Origin: Lutjanus erythropterus
Taxonomy: Eukaryota; Chordata; Actinopteri; Lutjaniformes; Lutjanidae
Reading direction: 5' to 3'
NCBI GenBank assembly: GCA_020091685.1
Contig: CM034592.1
Location: 35,006,350-35,070,349, forward strand
DNA length: 64,000 bases
Shown here: one piece after another, positions 12,013 to 23,539 of the stretch
Position numbering within the stretch: the stretch's first letter is position 1
Layout: each line of letters begins with the position of its first letter
Position numbers and translations under genes: made by a program
The notes under the pieces: model-generated
The model's input: only the letters and a program-made list of their open reading frames with translations
What the model was told of the DNA's origin: nothing
The model's database searches: none

Positions 12013-13670
12013 TATTTCTATATTTTAATGATTGGTTATTGATCGGGCTGCACTGAAAGTCTGTTGAGGTTTATAAATGAAGCTTCAAATGTCATATTTT
12101 TAAAAAATCCTCAGTTTGAATAAAGTGACTCATTGGATTTAATTAGACTTTTCTTTTATTAAATCAACTTATTTTTAATGAACATAACTAATCAGTAAAG
12201 GTCATTTTTGTTGCTGTTTCGCAGCCTTCTAGACAAACCAACCTCCTACTAGAAAAAGATTAATGGAACGGAAACTCACAGTCGGTACTTGTTCAAGAAG
12301 AGGCAGATGGCTGATGTCGCACAACGATGGCAGCACTCATGGAAACACGCATCGCAAATAGTAAACCATCAACTAAAAGACAAAGTAAAGCATATTTACC
12401 TGCAGTTAATTACAATCACGCTTCCTGCCGTACATAAATCCTGTTCTGCTATTGAATGTCAAACTGTTTTGCCAATGTCATGTAATTTATTTGTTTTCTG
12501 AAGGTGAGATTTCAGTCAGTAGTTGTGGAGAGTTCGATGTGTTTGTAAACTACAATTTGAAGGCTAGTGAATAATAATAATAATAATAATCATCATTTAC
12601 TTATATAAATCCTCATACAACAATGTCAGTAGGTAAAAGTGCATGAGTTGGCAGCAAGATAAATAAAGTAACATAATCAATTAAAAATTAAAAACAGTAC
12701 TATTTACAATTAGCTATTAAACCATGGAATTGTCTCAGTGGAATTAATGAAAACATCTTTTTTTTTTTTTTTTCTGGAGCAAATTCCAGTATGTAAGTAA
12801 CAGAGTAGATTTTTTCAGCTCTGTATGAATTTTAGGGGCCTGTAGGGCAAGTCATGTCTGTGAGCTGGTACAGTGGCTACAATAGAATATTTAGATGCAT
12901 TTCCAAGTATGAAGGTGACATAAAATAAAATGTATAACCGCGTCTGATACCGTTGTTTGTCCTCCTCTCTTTTGTTTATCTGCGGGGAGGCTGCACTGCT
13001 GAGAGTTCAGTTGTGTGTACACTTGCCAAAGAAACATCATGGTCTACCTCTTTTTCTTTTTTACACTTGGCATTGTGCACCTGGAACGCCTGGAGGTCGG
13101 AAGTTGAAAATTTTAATTGGGAAATTCCGATCTTTAACTTTCTGGAATGCAGGGTTAGATTGCTGCTAGACCGCCCTGCTAACACAGTTAGGAGGCTGCC
13201 TTGTTTTTGAAAGAGGAAATGCCAACAAACATGGATTGGAGCAGAATGTTTCTTTAAAAAAATTTTTTTTAATTATACTTATTACTTTTTTTTCAATAAA
13301 TTTTGACGTTTTCAACATTATGGAGTTATTGAAAATCACTTATTAATCAATTATTGGATCTTAGATCACACAGAAAACGTTGTATAATTCTAATATTATT
13401 ATGAATGAAGTTTAGAAGCTTCAAACTATTCTGTACAGCCGTATCATCTGAAAACTATTGGAAAGTCAGTCTGAGTTAAACAACATAGATCACTAAATTG
13501 TCCTGAAGTTGTAAATGTCACTCATCCCCTACTGAATCACTATAAATTAAATCAAACTCTTAGAATTGTTTTCACTGATCAATTTTGATTTATGAGTTCG
13601 ACTCACGACCATAAAATCATCCTCGTCAGTATCTTTTATTCATCAAAATGAATTCCTGATTGATTCCATC
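12013..13670. other. Gene-free A+T-rich stretch
   Basis: Contains the AAT microsatellite at 12571 and a run of about 17 T near 12758-12774. Frames near 12953-13210 are open on both strands without protein-like character. Nothing else is supported. Confidence 0.5.
12571..12590. repeat. (ATA/AAT)n microsatellite
   Basis: About seven AAT units followed by a CATCATT decay. Confidence 0.95.
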
Positions 13671-13679
13671 TTTCGCTTC

Positions 13680-14030
13680 TGTCATTAACTGTGTGTGTTC
13701 TGGCATTTGCTCCCTCATCGGATCTCCGAACCTCATTACGCTCACAGGTCCCTCATGCGGAGCTTTTCAGCCTCTTATTTTCCCGTCAAATGAGGTGTGC
13801 AAAGATCAGCTGTAAGCCATCAGCAACAGAGGCCAAATGGAAGGGTAATATACTCCTCCTTATGCAAAGATGCACAGCTGCGATCTATGTATTAGCATTT
13901 GGGAACAACTCAAACCTCATAATCCTCTGGATAATTAAAAAGGGCACTTTTCTCCCTGTATGGCCTATTATCTGTAAATGAGCTCTATAAGAAGCGAGGG
14001 AGAGACGGACGGGGGGAAGAGGGGGAGTTG
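13680..14030. promoter_or_regulatory. Candidate conserved noncoding element
   Basis: Repeat-free and balanced in composition, with densely spaced factor-like words: CCTCATTACG near 13731, octamer-like TATGCAAAGA at 13861, GGATAATTAAAAAGGG near 13928 and GCCTATTATCTGTAAATGAG near 13963. The 96-codon frame through it is not protein-like. This is one of the more enhancer-like stretches of the window; conservation is untested. Confidence 0.42.
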
Positions 14031-14039
14031 ATAGCTTGA

Positions 14040-15050
14040 CAGTTAACAGTTTGTGGAGCCTCCGTTGAATTAATGGTGTGAGACTTGACAGACAGAGATT
14101 CTGTGTTAAGATATGGCAAATCTTACCCTGAAGGCCCCCTGGGCACCACTGGGACTACAGAGTCGGACGTGGACGTGGACATTTGCATTACACCGACGGT
14201 TGTGAAGGCATTTCCCTCCTCGTAGAGCTGGAGCGGAGCCAGAGAAGACTTGGCTCCAGATAGAGCACGTCCTTTCCAAAGACCATGTTTCTATGACACA
14301 AGTGTAAGAATCTGACAGAACATCATCCTGACCGCGATGAGGAGGAGAATAAATCCTCGCTGAAAAGGGAAGAAAATGAAACAGTTCCGGCTCAGTGCTA
14401 ATGAACTGTGATATGTTATAGAAACTGTCTCCTCCATCTGTTCAGGAAAAAAAAAAAAAAAGCTAAAAGACTGCAGCGATAGTGGTCTGTGTCTCATCCT
14501 ACCTTCCAGGCATTTTGGTGTATGTGCAACGCAGCATCTCTGCACAAAAGCAGATCTGCTCATCAAATCTGCCGTGGAAAAATAAAGGTTAATACATTCA
14601 GTTTTTTCCCGTCAGAGAGCCTCCTGCGATACATCAGTATACAACATAAACATCAGATATACCGAAGGCCCAGTGGTCTGTTTTAAAACAGAATTCTAGT
14701 TTTAGTTTCATGTGAGCGTTACTGTAATTCCACGATATTTGGTAGCAACTAGACATGTAACTAATTACTCATCTCTTTATTAATGAAACAATTACTGAAA
14801 TTTATATGGGCTTGTTCCCTGAAAACAGTGGCCAACTGCACCGATCTGTGATGTAACGTCACCCGACCTGCTGGTGGTGTGAGTTCAGGTGCTGTGAACT
14901 TTCTTTTCATTGTAATATAATAAACACTACATAACCTGTTGTCTCATCTTCTGCGTGACAAAAGAGTGTTGCTTACAGGTAGGAACGCAAGTCATTCATG
15001 CCCTCTGATACTCAGGAGCATTAATAACTCCTATTAGTGATAATGGGCAC
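14040..15050. other. No recognised feature
   Basis: Mixed sequence with a run of about 16 A at 14446-14461. No supported gene or repeat. Confidence 0.45.
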
Positions 15051-15059
15051 AGTGATGTC

Positions 15060-15306
15060 ACTATAATAATATAGTTACACTAAAAGAATATAACCACTAT
15101 ATTTATATGGCTACAATAAACTTCATTTTGCTACATTAAATAATATAACTGCACCAAATTAACATAGCTACAATAAAATGATATAGCTACAATAAAAGAA
15201 TATTCCCACACTAAATTAATACAGCTATAATAAAATAATACAGCTACAATAAAAGAATATAACCACTAAATTAATGTAGCTACAATAAAATAAGACATAG
15301 CTATGT
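15060..15306 (+). repeat. A+T-rich tandem array, TAGCTACAATAAAA units
   Basis: Repeated units of about 20-30 bases built on (A/T)TAGCTACAATAAAA(G/T)AATA alternating with ACTAAATTAATG-type units, together forming a higher-order period of roughly 60-70 bases. At least eight CTACAATAAA-like words occur. Divergence between units shows that the array is old. Confidence 0.85.
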
Positions 15307-15309
15307 GTG

Positions 15310-16660
15310 CATTAATAAGAGAATTAAAGGCAGACATTTTTAAAATAATGCAGGAATAAGGAAAGTAACTAATTACTGTAACTCTGTTTCTAAGTAATTA
15401 TATTGTGTCAATACTCCAAAAGGAAAAATATGATTTATTACATTATTGTTTTTGTAGCTTTAGATGTAATTTCTTTCAGTTTTGATGATTGTACCCATGA
15501 AAGTAATTCCCATAATGTTGTATAATGTTGAGCAGCAGTCACACAATGTGATTGAAATTTATTTAATTTATGTGAAAGAAGGACAAAGGCAAACAGTGAA
15601 AATATCACTAAAATTTTCTGCTGTAAACATAAATCAGAGTAACAGACTGAATTCCTGTTTCCACGTTGACCTGTCGTAGTTGTGCAGTTATTCACACTCA
15701 CTCCTTACTTTCAGTTTTACTTCTTAATAATAATGAATCTGGTTAAACTCTCTGCTTCTTTACCGTTCAAGCTTCTCAGCCCGGCAACGCAGGACCAGTT
15801 AGCAATTGTGAATTAGTCTGGAATCTCTCATTATCAATGGGCACAGACTAAAATGACCCTGGACAGAATGAGACAGACCTACAACCAACCAGATCAAGGA
15901 AATGTCTCTAAGTAGCGTGTCGCATTTCAATATTAAATCAAAAATCTGGTTCCCATGTTTCTCGCCCCTGACATCTTATTACTTTGGGGTTAGCATAACA
16001 ATGAAACCAATGGCCAGGGCTAGGAAAATAAAAAAAAAACACCAACAGTAATTCCTTTAATAATTCAATACAAAGAAACCGCTTGCATTCACCATGTTTT
16101 TGCTCGTGTTGTCAGAACGTGATGTTTTCGTCCTGCCAAAGTAATTTTCAGTTTTGCAGGCTTTGACAGTAGACGCTAAGAGCCGTTAACTTCATGTCTT
16201 TCATGAAGATCAAAGGAATGTGTAGATTTAAGAGCTGTTATTTCAGTCAAATTACCACAACCTCTATACATGCGCCAATCCCTTTCACAAGTGATGCAAT
16301 TTTTGTTCATGTATTTCATAAGTAGCCAGCTAGATTTGAGGATTGGACGTGACTTCACCGCTTTCTGATTGGTCGCTGAAGATGTGCGTGGCAGTCCAGA
16401 AAACGTTGTTTTTACAACAAGTATTTCTCTGAGTCCACTGTTCTCAACCCCCAGCAGTTTATGACATGACCTGGGGGACACACGGATAAAAAAAATGTGA
16501 TTTGCAAAATACAGGCAGGGACTGTGAGTGGAAAACAATTTACCGTCTGATTCTCTGACATTCAGCTAAACAAGGCAGAGTTGTGTGGTTCCTCTTCAGC
16601 AGATCCTTCTCATTAATCTGTGTTGAGTACTTTGACAGTTTGAAGTGATTTTATATATAG
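15310..16660. other. No recognised feature
   Basis: A+T-rich. Near 15361 GAAAGTAACTAATTACTGTAA resembles common fish transposon debris, too short to assign. A 120-codon frame on the minus strand at 16176-16538 has no recognisable motif. Confidence 0.45.

Positions 16661-16664
<4 letters not shown>

Positions 16665-16709
<45 letters not shown>
16665..16709. repeat. (GT)n microsatellite
   Basis: Uninterrupted GT repeat of about 45 bases. Confidence 0.98.
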
Positions 16710-16710
<1 letters not shown>

Positions 16711-17359
16711 AAGGGGCTTATAAACATGAACTGTCTTTAAACATCTGTTAAAAGTTTGGGAAACATGTCTTAGTCATCACATTTTCATGGTTTAATAGAC
16801 AACAACTAAAAGAAGAGTAAAAAAAAACAAAAAACCATCCTTAGCTGTTATTTATTAAGGATTTAACACATTTAAAAACTTGTTACTTTGTTTCCTCGCA
16901 ACTGAGCAGATTTCAGTTTTGTTTGATGCAATTTTAATTACTTTTCATTGGCATCGTCATAGCAACAGAAAAGCCTCACAATTGTCATCAGATTCTAAAT
17001 CAAATTCTTAAACAGCTAATTCCGAAGGAAATAAATCGCGTCACCTCTTTCTTATAGAGCACTGCACAGATTTAAATCTCTCACACAATTGTCAGTTATG
17101 ATAGTTACATTATGGGTGATGTAAGTAAAATGTGCTTTCATGCCCTCTATGTACAGTATGTTTTTGTAGTTATTATTTAGCTGTTGGCTTTTCTTTAGTA
17201 TAATTGTGTTGCGATGCTGTGTGTGGTTTCACATCTGCAGGAAATCTCACTTTTGAATTTGTTTCTAGGAATACAGTTGCATTGATCGTGTGTATCTTCT
17301 ATGTGCATGCATAAGCGTTTGCTGTGTGTTCATTATTGGTATACATTGGATGTTTCTCT

Positions 17360-17360
<1 letters not shown>
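16710..17360. other. No recognised feature
   Basis: Unique-looking A+T-rich sequence lying between two GT microsatellites. Confidence 0.5.

Positions 17361-17362
<2 letters not shown>

Positions 17363-17404
<42 letters not shown>
17363..17404. repeat. (TG)n microsatellite
   Basis: Uninterrupted TG repeat of about 42 bases, only some 650 bases from the previous one. Confidence 0.98.
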
Positions 17405-17406
<2 letters not shown>

Positions 17407-17409
17407 AAG

Positions 17410-17660
17410 CGCGGGGCTCTGCTCACGAGCGCCCTGGTAGTTGAGCCCTCTGAAGGGGTGGAGCAGACACTGAGCTCAGACACACCTATTCATCACTCTG
17501 AAGCAGGGAGTTCATTAAAATAGCCCACGCAGCCTCCCTCTGTGGCTCCTGAACCACAGCCAGCCTCCCATGCTAAACAAACAGGGTCACAAAGTGATCT
17601 CACCACACGCTGATACAGCTCAGCGATAACAAATACTGTGGAAAAAAAACAATCCTCAGT
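17410..17660. promoter_or_regulatory. Weak candidate regulatory block
   Basis: G+C-richer repeat-free sequence next to a TG microsatellite, containing CCTATTCATCACTC and GTTCATTAAAATAGCC (near 17487-17525). Composition only. Confidence 0.2.
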
Positions 17661-18164
17661 ATAGAGAAGATGTTTGCTGCTGTCTGTTTATGTAGATAAT
17701 TGGACAAGAATACATTACGCTTTTTGTTTGATCAGAAACCTGCTGATTTCTATTATAATATTGTAATTCTATACCGAATTTTATACAGACAAGGTTTGGT
17801 ATTGCTGCTTTATCTTAAAACAATATTTTTTCAGTGTTTTGATACCAAATGATATTGATTTTATTTTAACTTCCCCCTTGTTCTACTGCTCGTTCTTCAT
17901 CAAGATATAAACACACAACTACAATCTCTGCTTTCCAGAGGAACATTTTGATTCTCAAGATCGTCTTTTCTTTGTCTTGTGAGAAATAAATGAGATTGTT
18001 ATTTTGTGCTTTCTGAAGTCTCATCTGTTTCTCCTAACCCCCCCCCCATAGGAGAAAAAAGGAGCAGAACAAAAGAGAAGCAGGAGATCTTTTGCTGAGC
18101 TCATAGGTGACTCAGAGGTTTCTGCTTGATGACTATGGAGCAACAAGACTTTAATTTTACCACT

Positions 18165-18282
18165 GAGACAAATTTAAGATCTCATTTAAGACAATCGAAT
18201 TTCCTGTTAGAGCTCACTGTTATCTCAAGAGCTGATTATTTGAGACAAATTTAAGATCAGTGCAGTGAGACAAATGTAGCGA
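18165..18282 (+). repeat. Short local repeats of GAGACAAATTTAAGATC
   Basis: The word GAGACAAATTTAAGATC occurs near 18166 and again near 18242, with a third partial copy (GAGACAAATGTAG) near 18269. Direct repeats of this kind are remnants of a dispersed element. Confidence 0.55.
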
Positions 18283-18289
18283 CGTCGGA

Positions 18290-18480
18290 TAGTTCAAGAG
18301 AGCGGGGAAAACAGAAAAAAGGAATTCAGCGACTGTGACTAAACATAGGTGAATAAAACTTTAATTTTTATGTCCATGAACATGATTTCTATCTGAGTGA
18401 TGTTCGACAGATTTTCATCTGCAATAGCGGTGACGACAACAGCTCCCATGATCCTACGCTGCTTCACGACGTCAACAAAC
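18290..18480 (+). mobile_element. Foldback element fragment, copy F2
   Basis: GTGAATAAAACTTTAAT, then AACATGATTTCT, then ATTTTCATCTGCAATAGCGG align in order with 43000-43080 of foldback copy F4. Only the left inner part is preserved and both ends are absent. Confidence 0.5.
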
Positions 18481-18484
18481 TACG

Positions 18485-19170
18485 TGTTTTTGTTATTTAT
18501 TTACTGTGAGAGAGATGCCTGTTGGCAGAACTCACATGTATGTGTTTAAAGATGAAAAATGAAGATAGAACAGAACATAGCTTCCAAATGTGATACAGTA
18601 AAGTAAAGATCAAAGCAAAACACAGGCAGAATATCCATAATAACCAGTGTGAGAACTATTCCACGGCTTTCAGGAGAAGCTCGCTCGCTGATATCTTTAT
18701 TACTTTAAAGTGAATTAGTGATGAATCACCCTCATGCATGAATCATACATCAATAGTAGCCTCATTTTAAGCATGGTCACTGATGATAAAGATACATAAA
18801 AATAGAAACACACTGCAAAAACAACATATTGTCAGTGTTTCCCCAAGATTTTCCCCCAAAATTTGACAAATCATGTTTTCAGGGGAACTTGTGACTTCAT
18901 CTGTTGGACTCTCCTGTAGTTCGCAGCCTGATAATAACTCTGTAAACTTCTCAAACTACAGTACGTGTACAGTTATATTGTATTTGTTGTATTCAGTTAT
19001 ATTGTGAATGCATTAATTAAAAAAACACTTTTCCAAAATACCAGCTGACTCAAAAGTTACTGAAGGAAAAGTGATTACAGCCTTCTGACGACCAAAATAG
19101 CTAAAATTTAATGCTTTATTGACCTACTTTTAAATTTCACTGATTATTTCTCTTCATTCTGCTTTTGTTA
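18485..19170. other. No recognised feature
   Basis: A+T-rich DNA without a supported gene or repeat. Confidence 0.45.
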
Positions 19171-19173
19171 TTG

Positions 19174-19490
19174 TTTAAAGGGACAAAATCAAAAATAAAT
19201 ATTTTTCTTCTGGCCTGCAGTGCCATTTATCCATCTAGATAATTTTGGTGTGAGTTGCCGTGTTTTGGAGATATTGGATGTAGAAATGTCTGCCTTCTCT
19301 CCAACGAGTGGTGGTAAAGGTGCCAAAAAAATAAATTTGAAAAATTCAACACCAGTGTCCCCGTCCAGAAATCGTGACCAGGTTACACAAGATGATCCAC
19401 GTTGTTGCGAGCAGCTTCATGTTGGAACTGTTTTCTTTATACCGAACTAAACCCTCATGCAGAAGGAAGCTTGCACATTAGCGGCAGAAC
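19174..19490 (+). mobile_element. TTAA-type MITE, partial copy
   Basis: Starts TTTAAAGGGACAAAATC, a terminus that has lost about nine bases compared with the copy at 43482-43977. It continues with CATCTAGATAATTTTGGTGTG, GAGATATTGGATGTAGAAATG, GAAATCGTGACCAGGTTAC and CTTCATGTTGGAACTG. These are the reverse complement of segments in the 43.5 kb copy (CACCAAAACTATCTAGATGG, GTAACCAGGTCACG). The right terminus is missing. The 76-codon frame at 19220-19450 lies wholly within it and is not a gene. Confidence 0.8.
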
Positions 19491-19494
19491 CAGT

Positions 19495-20840
19495 CTCCAT
19501 ATTTTATGTTTTATCATTTTATATTACTGTCTTATACTCACTAAGCAAATTTGACATATGGAGAACATCATAACTCCTTAAGTATTTGCAGCAGGAGTTG
19601 TTCTCAGAACAAAACCCTGCTGTTTTAAGCCCAGTATCTGAATATCAGCTGTCAGTCTGTCTATGTTTATTTCACTAAATGTCTTGTATATAGTAGCTAT
19701 TTTGTGTTTCTCTGTATGACTGGTTTGTGATTGCATTTTGAACATTGAGAAAACAGATATAACCAGAGTGAAATTCCTTCTACGTGTGACCTGAATGAGA
19801 ACTTCTTTGAATCTTCGAATCTGTGAGTCTGACATTGGAAAAAGAGTCAGTGGACTGGTTGGCATCAAAAGGGCAGAGATATTTTCTCGGTGAGTGTTAC
19901 TCCAGTATCATAATGCAGCGCAGCCTTTGTAGACCTGTTGTGGGTGTAATTTAAACTGTAACAATGTTGTCCTCTTTGGTGGCTTTTTCTATGATTTGAA
20001 CTCCTCAGCGTGGCACAGCGTGACATTGTTCCGTCTGTAACCTCCCTTTATGCTGCCTGGAAACTTTTCTTACATCTCACTATCACTATCACTGTCCACT
20101 TACACTTACACTTATACAGCCCAGGGATGATGGGAAAAGGAAGATATCACCGACTGAAGGAGAAATAGACGAGGCAGACTGACTGAGAGTGGATGAAATA
20201 ACTTCTGGAAAGCATCAGATGGAATACTGTTAAAATCTCAATGTTTAAGAATAAGTTTCTCCTTTAAGAGCGTGTGAACGTACATACTGTATACCAGGCC
20301 TATTCAGCTAGCAGCTGGGGGGGAGGATACAGCCCTTTTGAATTTTTCTGTGACCTACAAGAGGCTGCCTGCAAATCAAACAGGCATGTGTTTGATATGA
20401 TAAATATCTCCGAGCTGCTTTGAGACATCTGAACCATAGAACATATGATCTGAGCCAGTATGGTATTGGTTAGGTCTTTTTCAAGCACCCGTGTGCTGTG
20501 ATTCGCTGCAACAGGATTACACACGCTCTGCACCTGACATCCACTCAGTCGAGCCTCACGCTGCTCTTTTCAGTGTGGTCAAGTTTGTCATAATAATTTT
20601 CTTATTATTGAAGTTGAATAGTCCTGCTGTACATTGAAATACCAACATGACTACAAAAGTTGCTCAGTTTTTCAATGTACCTTTGATTGACTTCTTTTTT
20701 ATCACGACAGTAATGTAATAAATTGGGAGACAGTGGTGCAGCAGCTCTGATGACAATTCAGAAAACTAAAAACCGAGGCACTAGAGAGCATTTAGAAAGC
20801 ATTCACCTTCACAAAGACGTCACAGTCCTATTAATTTACT
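19495..20840. other. No recognised feature
   Basis: Unique-looking sequence. A short tetramer/hexamer-like tract (CACTAT, CTTACA) lies near 20079-20117. No supported gene. Confidence 0.45.
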
Positions 20841-20843
20841 TTT

Positions 20844-21398
20844 GAAGGAACAGCTTGTCATTTTTGGAAATATGCTAACTTTCTTGTTTGATGAAAAGAT
20901 CACTTTCATATCTATACATTGATCATAAAGCTAGAGCCAGAAGCTAGTTAGCATTTTTAGCAAGACCGGTTTTTAGTTTTTAAGCAAATTTGACATAGTA
21001 GCCAAGCTGTATAATGACACCGTCCTGTGATGCATTGTGGCTAAAATGACACAGTATGGAAAATCCGGGAAGTTTTATACCTGAAGTCAGCGTCATGCTC
21101 CAGAAATGGAAGGAAGATTGCCTCCAACACAGTACCACTTATATGCATGAGCAAGACTGCAAACATGGTGAAGCAGCTAGCTCTGTCCAAAAGTAAAAAG
21201 CAACAAAAAACAGCACCTGTCAAGCTCACAACTTCCTGACAAAAACTCTAACTTGTTTTTATACCTTAGCCTATAGATTTAACAAATGAGATACATTATA
21301 ACTGAGCTTGAAAAGTGATGGTAGCTAAGCTAACTGGCTCTAGTTTCATTTTTAACATTTATATGTGAGTGGAACAAAATGTTGAACTACTCCTTTAA
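20844..21398. mobile_element. MITE, GAAGGAATAGTT family, copy 1
   Basis: The left end TTGAAGGAACAGCTTGTCAT is an inverted match to the right end ATGTTGAACTACTCCTTTAA. Inside are AAAGCTAGAGCCAGAAGCTAG, TTAGCATTTTTAGC, AGCTCTGTCCAAAAG and AGCTAAGCTAACTGGC, a layout I know from very abundant non-autonomous elements of percomorph fish. Roughly 21000-21165 does not fit that layout and may be a later insertion. Confidence 0.8.
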
Positions 21399-21604
21399 CA
21401 ATAGAACCTGTTATTGCTATTGTAACTGTAACTGTAACTGTTATTATTATAATATACATTTATTTCATTTTGAAAACCTCTATCTGCATCCATATCCAAA
21501 TTCATTGTCAGAGACACTCATGGACATGTGCCAGCTTTATTTTCTGGTGGTTGAACTTGTATATAAGCTTATGTAAAAAAGAATTATTTAAAATACTTCT
21601 GGAT

Positions 21605-21710
21605 CTGCATCTTTGTCTGGATTCTGCTCTTTCTACCACCTGTCCATGAAATGGAAATCTGCCAGATGTCTTAACATGTCCTGCCAAGTAAGAAACAGAC
21701 AAAGATGCAG
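21605..21710. repeat. Perfect 15-bp inverted repeat
   Basis: CTGCATCTTTGTCTG at 21605-21619 is the exact reverse complement of 21696-21710, with 76 bases between. Could be the end of an eroded inverted-repeat element or a chance hairpin. Confidence 0.6.
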
Positions 21711-22439
21711 GACTGAAAACACAACTAACAGCTTTGAGCAGAGACAAAACAAACGGCTAAAATTTGAAACTGGTGGTCGTTAGTCGCAGCTCATCTGTTC
21801 ATCGGCACGCGCCTTGCATCATTTCCTGTCGGTACACAGCGGCAGAGCACATTAATTTCTTGTCCACACCGGTGCAGTCCAGTTCACACAGTGAGCCAAC
21901 CCAACACAGACAGTCGGTCAGATTTTGTTGGACCTCATTTGCTGTGTGACCAATGGGCTTTTGGTTCTCAGTGTGTGCAGCCTGGGTGACCTCTGAAGTT
22001 ATCCTCCACTGTTTCTACAACACATGACAGCTGCACATGCATCATTCGGCTCTGTGTGGGTTACTGCAAACTAAAAATTAGGTTATATATCTGTTCTTTT
22101 CTTTTGTCGAACAGTTGTCAGGATTCAGCGTGAGCTCTTCCCTCGTGTGTGAGCATACTGTATGTGCAAGTGTGCATTTATATATATATTTATAGTATAT
22201 AAGAGGAGTATTTGATGTATTCTGGGAGTGCTGCTGTGTTCTGGTGTTCTTTTGTGTTTTACGGTTGGAGGATGGTGGTGCACTGGAGCAGATGTGGCAT
22301 TTAAATGGCCTTCTTTTTGGGAAGCAGGTGGCTGAGTGTGATAGATCATAGATGTCATCTCTGGCTCTGCTTTGTTCTGTATTAGCGGCACCAGAATGAG
22401 TTCCTGTCTTTGGTGCTTCAGCGGCGCAGGCGTGCGCGT

Positions 22440-22510
22440 ACAAGGACATCGAGACACGCGCACACAAACGTACACACACGGACATACACAGGCACACACG
22501 CACGGCATCC
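22440..22510. repeat. CA/CG-rich alternating purine-pyrimidine tract
   Basis: Imperfect CA repeats mixed with CGCG, CGTACA and CACGCAC words. Long open frames on the minus strand (up to 150 codons, 22078-22577) are produced by this low-complexity stretch. Confidence 0.85.
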
Positions 22511-22541
22511 TCATGCAAACGTTCAGATTCATTTCTCTGTC

Positions 22542-23321
22542 CACACTCTTAGAAATTAAGGTGCTAACTAGAACCACATAGAACTCTTCATCTTTTCTTT
22601 TTGCAACTTTATTCGCAACAAGAATGGATACAGTGACAAAGTCAAATTGTGCAAATTAATCAAACGTTTCTGCTCAGAACAGAGTCAGCAGAGTCTAGTT
22701 CTACCAGAACCCAGCATGAAGGGTTATGCCTAGAACCATCTGTGAAAATATCTATGAGAGGTTCTATCCAGAACCTTTCTGCCTTCTAAGGGTGTCAAAC
22801 CTATGGAGTTCTTCCAAATCCCCATTTACATTGAAAGGTTTTCATCTAGAACCCTCCTAAAGCCCTTTTTTAACCAAAATAGCTCAAGTTCTTGAACTGG
22901 TTATGTTCAAGATTCTTGGAACCATGGTGAAATCTAGTTTTAACTGGGACCACTGTAGTCAATGATGTCATCAACAGAGGGCGCAGCACAATCCACTACA
23001 ATCTGTAGAATATGACATGCCCACTTTCCCATCTTTTCAGACACTTTTACTCTTGTTACGTTTGTTTTTTAACATGTTTTTAGTTCATGTTCAGAATAAT
23101 TGATTAAGGGGAATCCAGATACCTCTGTATTTTAAGATATGATTTAACCGATGCCTTCGACAGTCCTTGACGACCTCCAAAGTTCCTTGGATGAAAAAGG
23201 TGAACTTAATGGAACGTTTAGTCTTACAAAGAAGCCTTGATGAACCCTTTCATCAAAAAGGTTTCTTCAAAAGCAAATGGTTCTGGGTAGGATTTTTGGA
23301 ACCCCTATTTTTTAAGAGTAC
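22542..23321. mobile_element. GGTTCT-rich transposon-like element, copy 2
   Basis: The left end CACACTCTTAGAAATTAAGG and right end TATTTTTTAAGAGTAC form imperfect inverted termini, so this copy defines the element's boundaries. The interior shares AGAACC, GGTTCTATCC, AACCTTTC and a GGTTCTGGGTAGGA close with copy 1 at 11165, but has fewer internal repeat units. Two stretches (about 22590-22690 and 22965-23150) lack the AGAACC words and may be insertions or unique interior. No coding capacity. Confidence 0.75.
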
Positions 23322-23539
23322 ACTTTGAACTACACATTTTCAAACACACACATGCACACCTGCAGGGAAGAGCAGAGCAGCTATGATAAAGGAGCGTTTT
23401 CGGCCCTGAAATCCCACAGCGGCACAGTGTCAGACCTTTCCTCCTCCCCAATGACCTGTAAAAGTCCAGCAGCACAAAGAGCCGAGGTATAATGCAGTTT
23501 GATGTGGAAAATGTTTTAGTCAGATGTAACCCCACGCCA

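Noticed and set aside
19220..19450. 76-codon frame that looks moderately protein-like
   Set aside because: It lies entirely inside a MITE that has a second, non-coding copy at 43482-43977.
22078..22577. Minus-strand frames of 146 and 150 codons, one reading R-P-F-K-C-H-I-C like the start of a C2H2 zinc finger
   Set aside because: The finger has no conserved Phe, Leu or the two His after C-x2-C, the rest is Thr/His/Cys-rich from the CA tract, and two frames overlap on the same strand. I treat it as chance.
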